In this document: in pieces, positions 7,466 to 17,498 of the stretch
Numbering within the stretch: position 1 is the first letter of the stretch
Layout of the letters: every line of letters begins with the position of its first letter
Assembly: GCF_024652905.1 (NCBI RefSeq)
Contig: NZ_CP102428.1
Coordinates: 1,128,501 to 1,192,500 of the forward strand
From: Pseudomonas oryzihabitans
GTDB taxonomy: Bacteria; Pseudomonadota; Gammaproteobacteria; Pseudomonadales; Pseudomonadaceae
Reading direction: 5' to 3'
DNA: 64,000 bases
Made by a program: the position numbers and the translations under genes
Notes under the pieces: generated by a model
The model's input: only the letters and a program-made list of their open reading frames with translations
What the model was told of the DNA's origin: nothing
The model's database searches: none

Positions 7466-8464
7466 ATGTCGTTCAAGCGTCTGTTTTCCGCCCTTGGCCT
7501 GAGTGCCGCGCTGCTGACCACCACCCCCGCCGTGCAGGCCGATGAAGCGGTCAAGGTGGCCATAGGTACCGAAGGCTTCGTGCACATGCCGCTGTTCGTG
7601 GCGCTGGATGCCGGGCTGTTCAAGAATCACGGGCTGGACGTCAGCCTGGTCAAGTTCAAGGGTGGCGGCGCCGCCGCCTCCGGGCTGGTCAGCCGCTCGG
7701 TGGAGTTCTGTTCCTGCGCCATCCAGAACGCCATCAACGCCAAGGTGAAGGGCGCCGACGTGACCCTGCTGGGGCGCATGGTCGGCCAGTACGCCAGCAA
7801 TGTGGTGATTCGCCAGGAGGTGGCCGATCGCCTGGGGCTGAACGCCAACTCCACCGTCGAAGAGCGCCTGGCCGCCTTCAAGGGGCTGCGCCTGGCGGTC
7901 AGCGGCACCGGCGGCAGCGCCGACTTCCTGGTGCGCTTCCTTGGCCAGGAAGCCAAGCTGCAGTCGGAAAAGGATTTCACCCTGCTGTACCTGAACAACG
8001 GCGGCGCCATGCTGGCCGCCTTCGCCCAGGGCCGCATCGACGGCTTCGCGCTGTCGTCGCCGGCGTCGGACAGCGCGGTGATCGAGCAGCAGGGCTTCAC
8101 CCTGCTGGACATGTCCGAGGGCCAGGTAAAGGCCCTGGACGGCTATCCTTCCATCGCCCTGAGTGCCCGCCGCGAGTGGTCGCAAGAGCATCCGGACACG
8201 GTCAAGGCCTTTCTAGCCGCGCTCAACGACGCCACCCAGCTGATCAGCCAGCATCCGGACGAGGCCGCCAAGGCCGTGCGCACCCGCTTCGAAGGCGTCA
8301 ACGACGAGGTCTATGCCGCCGCCTGGAAGAACAACCGCAAGTCCTTCCCCGCGACGCCCTATCTCACCGATGAGGACGTCCAGCGCGCCATTACCTTCCT
8401 GGGCCAGATCCAGAACACCCAGATCCCCGGTACCGCCGCCGATTACCTGACGCAGGTGCGCTGA
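7466..8464 (+). CDS. periplasmic substrate-binding protein, NMT1/SsuA-like
   Basis: 332 residues. ATG at 7466 is preferred over 7424 because AGAGAGG precedes it and it opens directly into a Sec signal peptide (MSFKRLFSALGLSAALLTTTPAVQA). The mature protein starts with VKVAIGTEGFVHMPLFVALDAGLFKNHGLDV, the typical first lobe of NMT1/THI5-like and aliphatic sulfonate binding proteins. GTGGSADFLVRFLGQEA is the usual ligand-loop region. It is the specificity component of the importer; the ligand is not evident. The Cys pair in EFCSCAIQN is unusual for the family. Confidence 0.88.
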   Translation: MSFKRLFSALGLSAALLTTTPAVQADEAVKVAIGTEGFVHMPLFVALDAGLFKNHGLDVSLVKFKGGGAAASGLVSRSVEFCSCAIQNAINAKVKGADVTLLGRMVGQYASNVVIRQEVADRLGLNANSTVEERLAAFKGLRLAVSGTGGSADFLVRFLGQEAKLQSEKDFTLLYLNNGGAMLAAFAQGRIDGFALSSPASDSAVIEQQGFTLLDMSEGQVKALDGYPSIALSARREWSQEHPDTVKAFLAALNDATQLISQHPDEAAKAVRTRFEGVNDEVYAAAWKNNRKSFPATPYLTDEDVQRAITFLGQIQNTQIPGTAADYLTQVR

Positions 8465-8484
8465 GCCGCACGCTTCCTTCCATT

Positions 8485-8511
8485 CCCCTGGTACGCCGCG
8501 GGTGGCCAGGG
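8485..8511 (+). repeat. hairpin before the first oprD gene
   Basis: CCCTGG (8486-8491) can pair with CCAGGG (8506-8511) across a GC-rich 14-nt loop. No T-run follows. It may stabilise or attenuate the transcript between the binding-protein gene and the porin gene. Confidence 0.25.
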
Positions 8512-8528
8512 TTCGGTAGAGACCTCCT

Positions 8529-9779
8529 ATGCACAGGCATCATGACAAGCCGATCCTGGCGGCAGGGCTGGGTATTGCCCTGCTGTCGCCCCTGACCTAT
8601 GCCGAGGGCTTCCTCGAAGACAGCAAGGCCACCCTGGAACTACGCAACTTCTATATGAATCGCGACTTCCGCGACGGCAGCGGCCAGTCCAAGCGTGAGG
8701 AGTGGGGCCAGGGCTTCATCCTCAAGTACGAATCCGGCTTTACCCAGGGCACCCTTGGCTTCGGCCTGGACGCCCTGGGCCTGGTGGGGCTGAAGCTCGA
8801 TTCGGGCCGTGGCCGCACCGGTACCGGTCTGTTGCCGGTAGACGACGAGGGCCGCGCGCCCGGCGAATACGCCAAGGCCGGGGCGACCTTCAAGGCGCGC
8901 CTCTCCAGGAGCGAATTGCGGATCGGCACCCTGCTACCGCGTTGGCCGACCCTGGTCACCAACAATGGCCGCCTGCTGCCCCAGACCTTCGAGGGCAGCC
9001 AGTTCGAATTCAAGGAGATCAAGGGTCTGACCCTGACCGGCGCCAACATCCAGCGCACGGTCTATCGCGACAGCTCCGGAGCCGACGGCCTTTCGCTGAA
9101 CAACAAGAATCGCCGTTTCAGCGGCTCCCTCGAGGGGGGCGATTTCAATGTCGTCGGCGCCCTCTACCGCTTCGGCACCACCACCGATGTGAGCGCCCAG
9201 TACGCCGTGCTGGAAGATGTCTATCGCCAGCGCTTTCTCGGCCTGACCGACCGCCGCAAGGGCGACTGGGGCGCCTTCCTCACCGAGGTGCGGCTGTTCA
9301 ACAGCGACGACGAGGGTCGCGCCCGCGGCGGACGCATCGACAACCGCGCCTTCAGCGCCCTGGGTACCTACAAGCGCGCCGGCCACTCCCTGGGCCTGGG
9401 CTATCAGAAGATGTCGGGCTCGACGGCCTTTCCCTACGTCAATGGCACCGACCCCTATCTGGTCAACTTCGTCCAGGTGGGCGACTTCGCCGAGACCAAC
9501 GAGCGCTCCTGGCAGGCGCGCTACGACTATGACCTCGGCCAGCTGGGTATCCCCGGCCTGAACTTCATGACGCGCTTCGTACGCGGCAGCCAGGCCGAAC
9601 TGCGCGGCGGCGCGTCCGGCGGCGAACGGGAACTGGATGTGGAGCTGCAATACGTGCTGCAGGGCGGCTCGCTCAAGGGCCTGAATCTGCGCCTGCGCAG
9701 CGCCACCTACCGTTCCGATTTCTCGCGGGACGCCAATGACGTCCGCGTCATCGCCAGCTATCCGCTGTCGCTGCTCTGA
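8529..9779 (+). CDS. OprD-family outer-membrane porin
   Basis: 416 residues: signal peptide (to LTYA), then the OprD family opening EGFLEDSKATLELRNFYMNRDF, SGFTQGTLGFGLDALGLVGLKLDSG, LLPQTFEGSQ and alternating amphipathic strands to an aromatic or hydrophobic C-terminus. Members are 18-stranded, mostly monomeric channels for carboxylates or basic amino acids. It follows the ABC importer genes and precedes the FadB-like gene, so it most likely admits the same organic acid through the outer membrane. It is similar in its N-terminal signature to the second porin at 25610. Confidence 0.92.
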   Translation: MHRHHDKPILAAGLGIALLSPLTYAEGFLEDSKATLELRNFYMNRDFRDGSGQSKREEWGQGFILKYESGFTQGTLGFGLDALGLVGLKLDSGRGRTGTGLLPVDDEGRAPGEYAKAGATFKARLSRSELRIGTLLPRWPTLVTNNGRLLPQTFEGSQFEFKEIKGLTLTGANIQRTVYRDSSGADGLSLNNKNRRFSGSLEGGDFNVVGALYRFGTTTDVSAQYAVLEDVYRQRFLGLTDRRKGDWGAFLTEVRLFNSDDEGRARGGRIDNRAFSALGTYKRAGHSLGLGYQKMSGSTAFPYVNGTDPYLVNFVQVGDFAETNERSWQARYDYDLGQLGIPGLNFMTRFVRGSQAELRGGASGGERELDVELQYVLQGGSLKGLNLRLRSATYRSDFSRDANDVRVIASYPLSLL

Positions 9780-9797
9780 CCCTTCGGGAGACCCTAC

Positions 9798-11879
<2,082 letters not shown>

Positions 11880-12028
11880 GTCGAAAGCCGCACCCTGAGC
11901 GACGCTACATATCCGATAGCGCCCCGTTCTTTGACCTTTCGTTCGCGCACCCCTAGGGTCAGGCAGGGGTGTATTCGTCAGACGATTGCGCCCGATCGGA
12001 ATACCAATTCAGGCAATGGGAGTGTCAG

Positions 12029-13354
12029 ATGTCTTTTGCTCGTTCGGCTTTGGCCAATCGCTTTTCCGCACTCGTGCTCACCGCTGCGACCGCCACCCTG
12101 GCGCTGCCCCTGGCCGCCGCGCCGGGTGTCGAGGGTTCCCTCTCCGCCGTGCAGGGCGATGCCCGGGTCGCCAAGGCCCTGGACGCGCTGCGCGCCGATG
12201 ATGGCCGCACCTTCACGGAACAGAAGCACATCGCCCAGATTCCCGCGCCGCCGTTCAAGGAAAAGGTGCGCGCCGAGTATTACCTCAAGCGCTTCCAGGA
12301 GCTGGGGCTCAAGGACGCCAGCATCGCACCGGAAGGCTATGTGATCGCCACCCGCAAGGGCAGCGGCCAGGGGCCGCAGCTGGTGGTCTCGGCGCACCTG
12401 GATACGGTGTTTCCCGAGGGCACTGACCTGACCCTCAAGGAACAGGACGGCAAGACCTATGGCCCCGGCATCGGCGATGACGCCCGGGGCCTGGCGGCGC
12501 TGTTGTCGGTGATCGACGCCCTGAACAAGAGCGGCATCGAGACGGTGGGCGACCTGGTTTTCGTCGGCACCGTGGGCGAGGAGGAGCTGGGCAACTTGCG
12601 TGGGGTGAAGGCCCTGTTCAAAGATCGCCAGGGCATCGACGGCTTCATCTCGGTGGATGGCATCGACGTGCGGCGGATCGTCAATCGCGGCACCGGCAGC
12701 CACCGCTACGAGATGACCTTCAAGGGACCGGGTGGCCACAGCTTCGCCGAGTTCGGGCGACCCAGCGCCATCCACGCCATGGGTCGCGCCATCGCCAAGA
12801 TCGCCGAGGTGCGGCCGCCCAAGGAGCCCAAGACCACCTTTACCGTGGGCACGGTGCAGGGCGGCACGTCGGTCAACGCCATCGCCGGCGAAGCGCGCCT
12901 GACCCTGGACATGAGATCCAACGAAGAGGCCGCGCTGCTGGCCGAAGAGAAGGAGATACTGGCCCTGGTGCAGGACGCGGTGAAGGAGGAGAACAAGCGC
13001 TGGGACACCGATCAGATCTCGGTGGACATCAAGCTGATCGGTGATCGTCCGGCCGGTGGCACGGCGGAGGATTCGCCCATGGTGCAGACGGCGCAGCGCG
13101 CCATCGCCGCGGTCACCAACGGCGCCAAGGTCACCTTGAGCGGCGGCAGCACCGACTCCAACACCGCCATGTCCCTGGGCGTGCCAGCCATGACCATCAG
13201 CGGCGGCGGGGAGGGCGGCAGTGCCCACTCGCTGGCGGAGTGGTACAAGCCGGTGGATGCCTACCAGGGTCCGCAGAACGTGCTGCTGACCAGCCTGACC
13301 CTGGTGGGCGTCAAGGGTGTCAGCGAGCCAGTGCTGCAGGCGAAAGGCAAGTAG
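12029..13354 (+). CDS. exported M20-family metallopeptidase
   Basis: 441 residues. ATG at 12029 follows GGGAG and opens a Sec signal peptide (to about LPLAAA). Zinc-site motifs of M20 exopeptidases are visible: SAHLDTVFP (His-x-Asp), [12 protein letters not shown] (bridging Asp) and VGEEELGN (catalytic and ligand Glu), then the dimerisation lid domain (GGHSFAEFG to [20 protein letters not shown]) and GGSTDSN near the end. The protein should be a periplasmic aminopeptidase or carboxypeptidase of the PepT/CPG2 kind. It is flanked by gaps on both sides and looks monocistronic. Confidence 0.88.
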   Translation: MSFARSALANRFSALVLTAATATLALPLAAAPGVEGSLSAVQGDARVAKALDALRADDGRTFTEQKHIAQIPAPPFKEKVRAEYYLKRFQELGLKDASIAPEGYVIATRKGSGQGPQLVVSAHLDTVFPEGTDLTLKEQDGKTYGPGIGDDARGLAALLSVIDALNKSGIETVGDLVFVGTVGEEELGNLRGVKALFKDRQGIDGFISVDGIDVRRIVNRGTGSHRYEMTFKGPGGHSFAEFGRPSAIHAMGRAIAKIAEVRPPKEPKTTFTVGTVQGGTSVNAIAGEARLTLDMRSNEEAALLAEEKEILALVQDAVKEENKRWDTDQISVDIKLIGDRPAGGTAEDSPMVQTAQRAIAAVTNGAKVTLSGGSTDSNTAMSLGVPAMTISGGGEGGSAHSLAEWYKPVDAYQGPQNVLLTSLTLVGVKGVSEPVLQAKGK

Positions 13355-13363
13355 CGCAAGTCC

Positions 13364-13400
13364 GCCCTGGCACCCGTCCGCAAGGGCGGGATGCCAGGGC
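13364..13400. terminator. hairpin between convergent peptidase and MFS genes
   Basis: GCCCTGGCA (13364-13372) pairs perfectly with TGCCAGGGC (13392-13400). It sits between the stops at 13354 (+) and 13409 (-) and probably ends transcription from both sides, though T-runs are absent. Confidence 0.5.
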
Positions 13401-13408
13401 CGGCGGGC

Positions 13409-14533
13409 TCACTCGCGCGCCGGCTTCACGCCCAGGCACGCCAGGGAGCTGACCAAGATCGCCAGGCCGGACAGCGGGTACAGCAGGGTCGAAGGCACCA
13501 GGGGGATGAGCACACCCGCCAGCAGGGGCCCCACGCTGGCGCCCACGTCGCGCCACATGGCGTTGGAGGCCAGCGCCGGCAGTCTGGCCTGACCGGGATG
13601 GCGGGCGGCGACCAGGGTCACCACCAGGGGGATCTGCAGGGCGCGCAGGATCAGCACCCCGCCGGCGCCGAGGATCAGCCAGTGGAAGCCGAAGGCGATC
13701 AGGAACAGCGCGGTCAGCGTCGAGCAGACCACCAGCATGGGCGCCGCGCCATAGCGATCCGCCGCCCGACCGCCGAGGGGGCTGAGCAGCATGTCGGACA
13801 CATAACGCAGCGCCATCAGCAAGCCAGCCACCAGTACCGCGTTGCCGCCCAGCACCGCCTGGGAAAAGGCCGACAAGCCAAAGATGAACAGGCCGTCCAG
13901 GGTCACGCCTTCGATGAAGGACCAGGTGACGATGCGATCCGGCCAGCGCAGGCGCCGCCCGGGCGCCGGCAATTCGTGACCGGCACGCGGCAGCCCCAGG
14001 GCCAACAGTAGCCCGATCAGGCAGAGACCGCTGCTCAGCAACAGCACGGCGCGCGGCCCGTACTGCAGGGTGAGCCAGGCACCCGCGGAGAGGGCGAGCA
14101 TGGGACCGATGGCGATCAGCGCCCGGGAGGTGCCGGTGCGCCGGGCGGCGCCGGCCGGGTCGGCGGTGGCCAGAACCTGGGTGGACAGGTTGAAGGTGGC
14201 GAAACTCAGGCCCCAGGCCAGCCGTAGCCCCAGCAGCGCCCAGAAACCCGAGAGGTTGGCGTTGCCCAGGGCGCAGAGCGCGGCCACCGCGGCGGCCACC
14301 ACCAGGCTGCTCCGATCGCCGCAGCGGGCATAGAGCTGCACCACATAGCGATAGCCGACGATGCGGATCACCCGGTTGGCGGCCAGCAGGATGCCGGCTT
14401 CGATCAGGGTGATGCCGAAGACCGGGGCGTACATGGGCAGGACGAGGTAGAGCAGCACGTCGCTGGGCAGGCAGAAGGCGAGGACGATGGCCGCGCGCCG
14501 GGAGGCCTGGTCGACGGACCGGGAAGAGCTCAT
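13409..14533 (-). CDS. major facilitator superfamily transporter
   Basis: 374 residues with 10-12 predicted hydrophobic helices, a loop RYGAAPMLVV and GGRAADRYG between helices as in MFS drug/solute exporters. The start MSSSRSVDQ at 14533 is chosen because residues upstream of it in the open frame are not membrane-like and look like non-coding translation. The substrate is unknown. It is convergent with the M20 peptidase, and divergent from the small membrane-protein gene at 14798. Confidence 0.8.
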   Translation of the reverse strand: MSSSRSVDQASRRAAIVLAFCLPSDVLLYLVLPMYAPVFGITLIEAGILLAANRVIRIVGYRYVVQLYARCGDRSSLVVAAAVAALCALGNANLSGFWALLGLRLAWGLSFATFNLSTQVLATADPAGAARRTGTSRALIAIGPMLALSAGAWLTLQYGPRAVLLLSSGLCLIGLLLALGLPRAGHELPAPGRRLRWPDRIVTWSFIEGVTLDGLFIFGLSAFSQAVLGGNAVLVAGLLMALRYVSDMLLSPLGGRAADRYGAAPMLVVCSTLTALFLIAFGFHWLILGAGGVLILRALQIPLVVTLVAARHPGQARLPALASNAMWRDVGASVGPLLAGVLIPLVPSTLLYPLSGLAILVSSLACLGVKPARE

Positions 14534-14797
14534 GCGCAGAAAATTCCTATGGACGAGGTGACGTCCAGCCCTTCGGTCGGCAGCTGGACAGCGGATTGCA
14601 GGGACGGTGGTGCCGGACAGACGCGAGGCAGAGGCCGCGGCTGCAACGAGACTGTCATTATCTCTTCTTTTGCAAGAGGTGTCCGCCAAGCGAAACGGCT
14701 GAACTAACCCGCCATGCGCGCAATCCTTTTCAGTGCGTCTTGCGCCGCGCAGTGGCTGCCCGGCCCTGCCACGTCCCGTCATGAAAAGGAGTCGTCA

Positions 14798-15226
14798 GTG
14801 ACCGTAGCTGCCCACCATTACCATCCTGTCCGGCCCGGCCCGCTGCACGCGCTGCTGCTGGCCGGCTCCGTCCCGCTGTTCATCGGCGGTCTGCTCAGCG
14901 ATATCGCCTATTACCAGACGATGCAGATCCAGTGGGCCAACTTCGCCGCCTGGCTGATCGCCGGCGCCCTGTTGCTGTCCGGGCTGGCCCTGCTGTTCGC
15001 TCTGGGCAACCTCTTTGGCGCCCGTTTCCGGGGTCGCCGACCGGCAGCCTATTTCCTCCTGCTGCTGCTGGCCTGGGTGCTGGGGCTGATCAATGCCTTC
15101 GAACATGCCAAGGATGCCTGGGCGGTGATGCCCGCCGGGCTGATCCTCTCGGTGGTGGTCTCGGTGCTGAGCCTGGTGGCGGCCTGGATCGCCCTCTCCA
15201 ATCTGCGTTCGGAGGTGGTTCGATGA
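14798..15226 (+). CDS. DUF2231-like small inner-membrane protein
   Basis: 142 residues starting at GTG 14798 after AAAAGGA. It begins VTVAAHHYHPVRPGPLHALLLAGSVPLF and has four hydrophobic helices with IAYYQTMQIQWANFAAWLIAG between the first two. The HPxxPGPLHALL opening and four-helix layout match DUF2231-type membrane proteins. It overlaps the next start by 4 bp (ATGA, 15223-15226), so it is coupled to the PQQ-type dehydrogenase and could anchor it or pass electrons from it. Confidence 0.75.
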   Translation: MTVAAHHYHPVRPGPLHALLLAGSVPLFIGGLLSDIAYYQTMQIQWANFAAWLIAGALLLSGLALLFALGNLFGARFRGRRPAAYFLLLLLAWVLGLINAFEHAKDAWAVMPAGLILSVVVSVLSLVAAWIALSNLRSEVVR

Positions 15227-16518
15227 ACACGCCAAGAGCCTTGAGCGTCCTTGGTCTGGCCGTGCTGCTGGCCGCCTGCGGCAACGAAGGCGGTGCCGAC
15301 ACCCAGGCGCGCGGACCCGATCCCAAGCTGCCCGAACCCCAGCGCGGCCTCCTGCCGAGCATGAAGATCGCCGAGCCGGCCCCCTGGGGCGATCGCACGC
15401 CCACCGTGCCCCAGGGCTACACCATTACCGCCATCGCCACTGACCTGCGCATTCCGCGGCAGATGCTGGTGCTGCCCAATGGCGACATCCTGGTGGCCGA
15501 GGGCCGTGGCGGCAACGCGCCGAAGCTGAAGCCCAAGGACGTCATCGCCGGCTACATCAAGGCCCAGGGCAACACCCAGGTGAAGGGTGGCAATCGCTTG
15601 ACCCTACTGCGCGATGCCGACGGCGATGGCAAATACGAACTCAAGACCGTGTTCGCCGAGAATCTCAACGCGCCCTATGGCCTGGCCTTCGCCAATGGGC
15701 GGATCTATGTGGCCAACCAGGACGCCCTGGTCAGCTTTCCCTACCAGGACGGCCAGACCCAGGCCAGCGGCGCGCCGGACAAGCTGGTGGATCTGCCGGC
15801 GGCGATCAATCACCACTGGACCAAGTCTCTCGCCGCGAGCGCCGATGGTCGCTACCTCTATGTGGGCATCGGCTCCAACAGCAACGTCGGCGAACGCGGC
15901 ATGGATGTCGAGGTGGATCGCGCGGTGATCTGGCAGATCGATGCGCAGAGCGGCGCGCACAAGAACTATGCCACTGGGGTGCGCAATCCCACCGCCCTGG
16001 CCATCCAGCCCGACAGCGGCCAGCTGTGGGCGGTGGCCAACGAGCGCGACGAGATCGGCCCGGACCTGGTGCCGGACTATCTGACCTCCATCCGCGAGGG
16101 CGGCTTCTATGGCTGGCCCTACAGCTACTGGGGGCAGAACGTCGATACCCGCGCCCAGCCGCAGGATCCGGCCAAGGTCGCCGCCGCCATCAAGCCCGAC
16201 TACAGCCTGGGCTCCCATGTCGCCGCCCTGGGGGTGACCTTTTCCACCGCGGCGGTGGGTGGGCAATTCACCGATGGGGTCTTCGTTGGCGAACACGGCA
16301 GCTGGAACCGCGACAAGCCGGTGGGCTACCGCGTGGTCTTCGTGCCCTTCCAGCAGGGCCGCCCGGCCGGCGAGCCCATCGACTTCGCCACCGGGTTCTT
16401 TGGCGACGATGGCAAGACCCGCGGCCGACCGGTCGGGGTGGCGGTGGACCAGCGTGGCGGCGTGATCATCGCCGACGACCTGGCCAATACGGTCTGGCGG
16501 GTGACGCGCACCCAGTAA
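15223..16518 (+). CDS. PQQ-dependent sugar (sorbosone-type) dehydrogenase lipoprotein
   Basis: 431 residues. A lipobox LLAAC (Cys about 19) marks a lipoprotein. The rest is a six-bladed beta-propeller of the soluble glucose/sorbosone dehydrogenase type: YTITAIATDLRIPRQMLVLPNGDILVAEGRGG, LNAPYGLAF, GVRNPTALAIQP, and EGGFYGWPYSYWG. The family oxidises aldoses or ketoaldoses with PQQ in the periplasm; the acceptor is unknown. It is the second gene of the operon with the membrane protein at 14798. No PQQ synthesis genes are in the window. Confidence 0.85.
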   Translation: MNTPRALSVLGLAVLLAACGNEGGADTQARGPDPKLPEPQRGLLPSMKIAEPAPWGDRTPTVPQGYTITAIATDLRIPRQMLVLPNGDILVAEGRGGNAPKLKPKDVIAGYIKAQGNTQVKGGNRLTLLRDADGDGKYELKTVFAENLNAPYGLAFANGRIYVANQDALVSFPYQDGQTQASGAPDKLVDLPAAINHHWTKSLAASADGRYLYVGIGSNSNVGERGMDVEVDRAVIWQIDAQSGAHKNYATGVRNPTALAIQPDSGQLWAVANERDEIGPDLVPDYLTSIREGGFYGWPYSYWGQNVDTRAQPQDPAKVAAAIKPDYSLGSHVAALGVTFSTAAVGGQFTDGVFVGEHGSWNRDKPVGYRVVFVPFQQGRPAGEPIDFATGFFGDDGKTRGRPVGVAVDQRGGVIIADDLANTVWRVTRTQ

Positions 16519-16563
16519 GGTGGGTGACGATCCGGTTGCCGTCTTTCGGGGCGGTGACCGGTA

Positions 16564-16872
16564 TTAACCCATGCGGTGGTGCAGATCACCCAGCACGATC
16601 AAACTACCCACCACCATCAGCACCAGGATCAGGCTGGTGAACAGCAGCAGATAGAGGTCGTGGCGGTGCGAACGACCCAGGCTGATATGCAGAAAGCAGC
16701 GCAGGTGCACCAGGATCTGCAGCAGGCCCAGGCCGAAGATGACGCCCAGGGTGGTCTCGCGTGGCCAGGTCGGGAAGAGCACCAGGCCGATGGGGATCAG
16801 GCTCAGCGTCACCGCCAGCACCAGGCCGATCACATAGCTCGCCAGTTCGCGGCGATAGTCGTCACGCTTCAT
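16564..16872 (-). CDS. cyoD: cytochrome bo3 quinol oxidase subunit IV
   Basis: 102 residues with three membrane helices and the CyoD signature LGLLQILVHLRCFLHI. It starts MKRDDYRRELASYVIGLVLAV. The start overlaps the cyoC stop by 4 bp (16869-16872). It is the last gene of the minus-strand cyoABCD operon; no cyoE (haem O synthase) follows, since the next gene is the convergent sugar dehydrogenase. It is an assembly/stability subunit with no cofactors. Confidence 0.9.
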   Translation of the reverse strand: MKRDDYRRELASYVIGLVLAVTLSLIPIGLVLFPTWPRETTLGVIFGLGLLQILVHLRCFLHISLGRSHRHDLYLLLFTSLILVLMVVGSLIVLGDLHHRMG

Positions 16873-17498
16873 GGCAACAGCCCCTGCAGGTAGACCACCG
16901 ACAGGATGGCGACCCAGACGATATCGAGAAAATGCCAGAACAGCCCCAGGCGCATCAGCCGGGTCTTTACTGGCGTATCCAGACCGAACACCCTGAGCTG
17001 CACCAGCATCACCACCAGCCAAAGGCAGCCACTGGCGACGTGCACCCCGTGCATGCCCACCAGGGCGAAGAAGGCCGAGAGAAAGGCGCTGCGCTGGGGC
17101 AGGGCGCCCTTGTCCGCCATGCCGAGGAAGTCGTGCACCTCCAGGCCGAGGAACACCAGCCCCAGGGCCAGTGTCACCAGCAGCCAGGTCACCAGGGGCC
17201 GCAGCCGACCCTCGTGGTACTTCATCGCCAGCGACGCCAGGCCGTAGGTGAAGCTGCTGGCCAGCAGCACCAGGGTCTGGACGGTGACACTGCCGATCTC
17301 GAAGACGTCCCGGGCCACCGGTCCCCCGGCAGTGGCGTGCTGCAGCGTCGCATAGATCGCGAACAGCAGCGCGAACACCAGGGCGTCGCTCATCAGGAAG
17401 ATCCAGAAGCCGAACAGCGAGTATTCGGCCTCGGCGTGGGTCGCGTGATCGGTGTGACCGACGTTGAGGCCGGCGTGGTTCATATCACGCGAACTCAT
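16869..17498 (-). CDS. cyoC: cytochrome bo3 quinol oxidase subunit III
   Basis: 209 residues with five hydrophobic helices, as in CyoC. Visible family stretches are EYSLFGFWIFLMSDALVFALLFA and HGVHVASGCLWLVVML. It overlaps cyoB by 4 bp upstream and cyoD by 4 bp downstream, so all three are translationally coupled. It is a structural subunit of the terminal oxidase that reduces oxygen with ubiquinol. Confidence 0.93.
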   Translation of the reverse strand: MSSRDMNHAGLNVGHTDHATHAEAEYSLFGFWIFLMSDALVFALLFAIYATLQHATAGGPVARDVFEIGSVTVQTLVLLASSFTYGLASLAMKYHEGRLRPLVTWLLVTLALGLVFLGLEVHDFLGMADKGALPQRSAFLSAFFALVGMHGVHVASGCLWLVVMLVQLRVFGLDTPVKTRLMRLGLFWHFLDIVWVAILSVVYLQGLLP

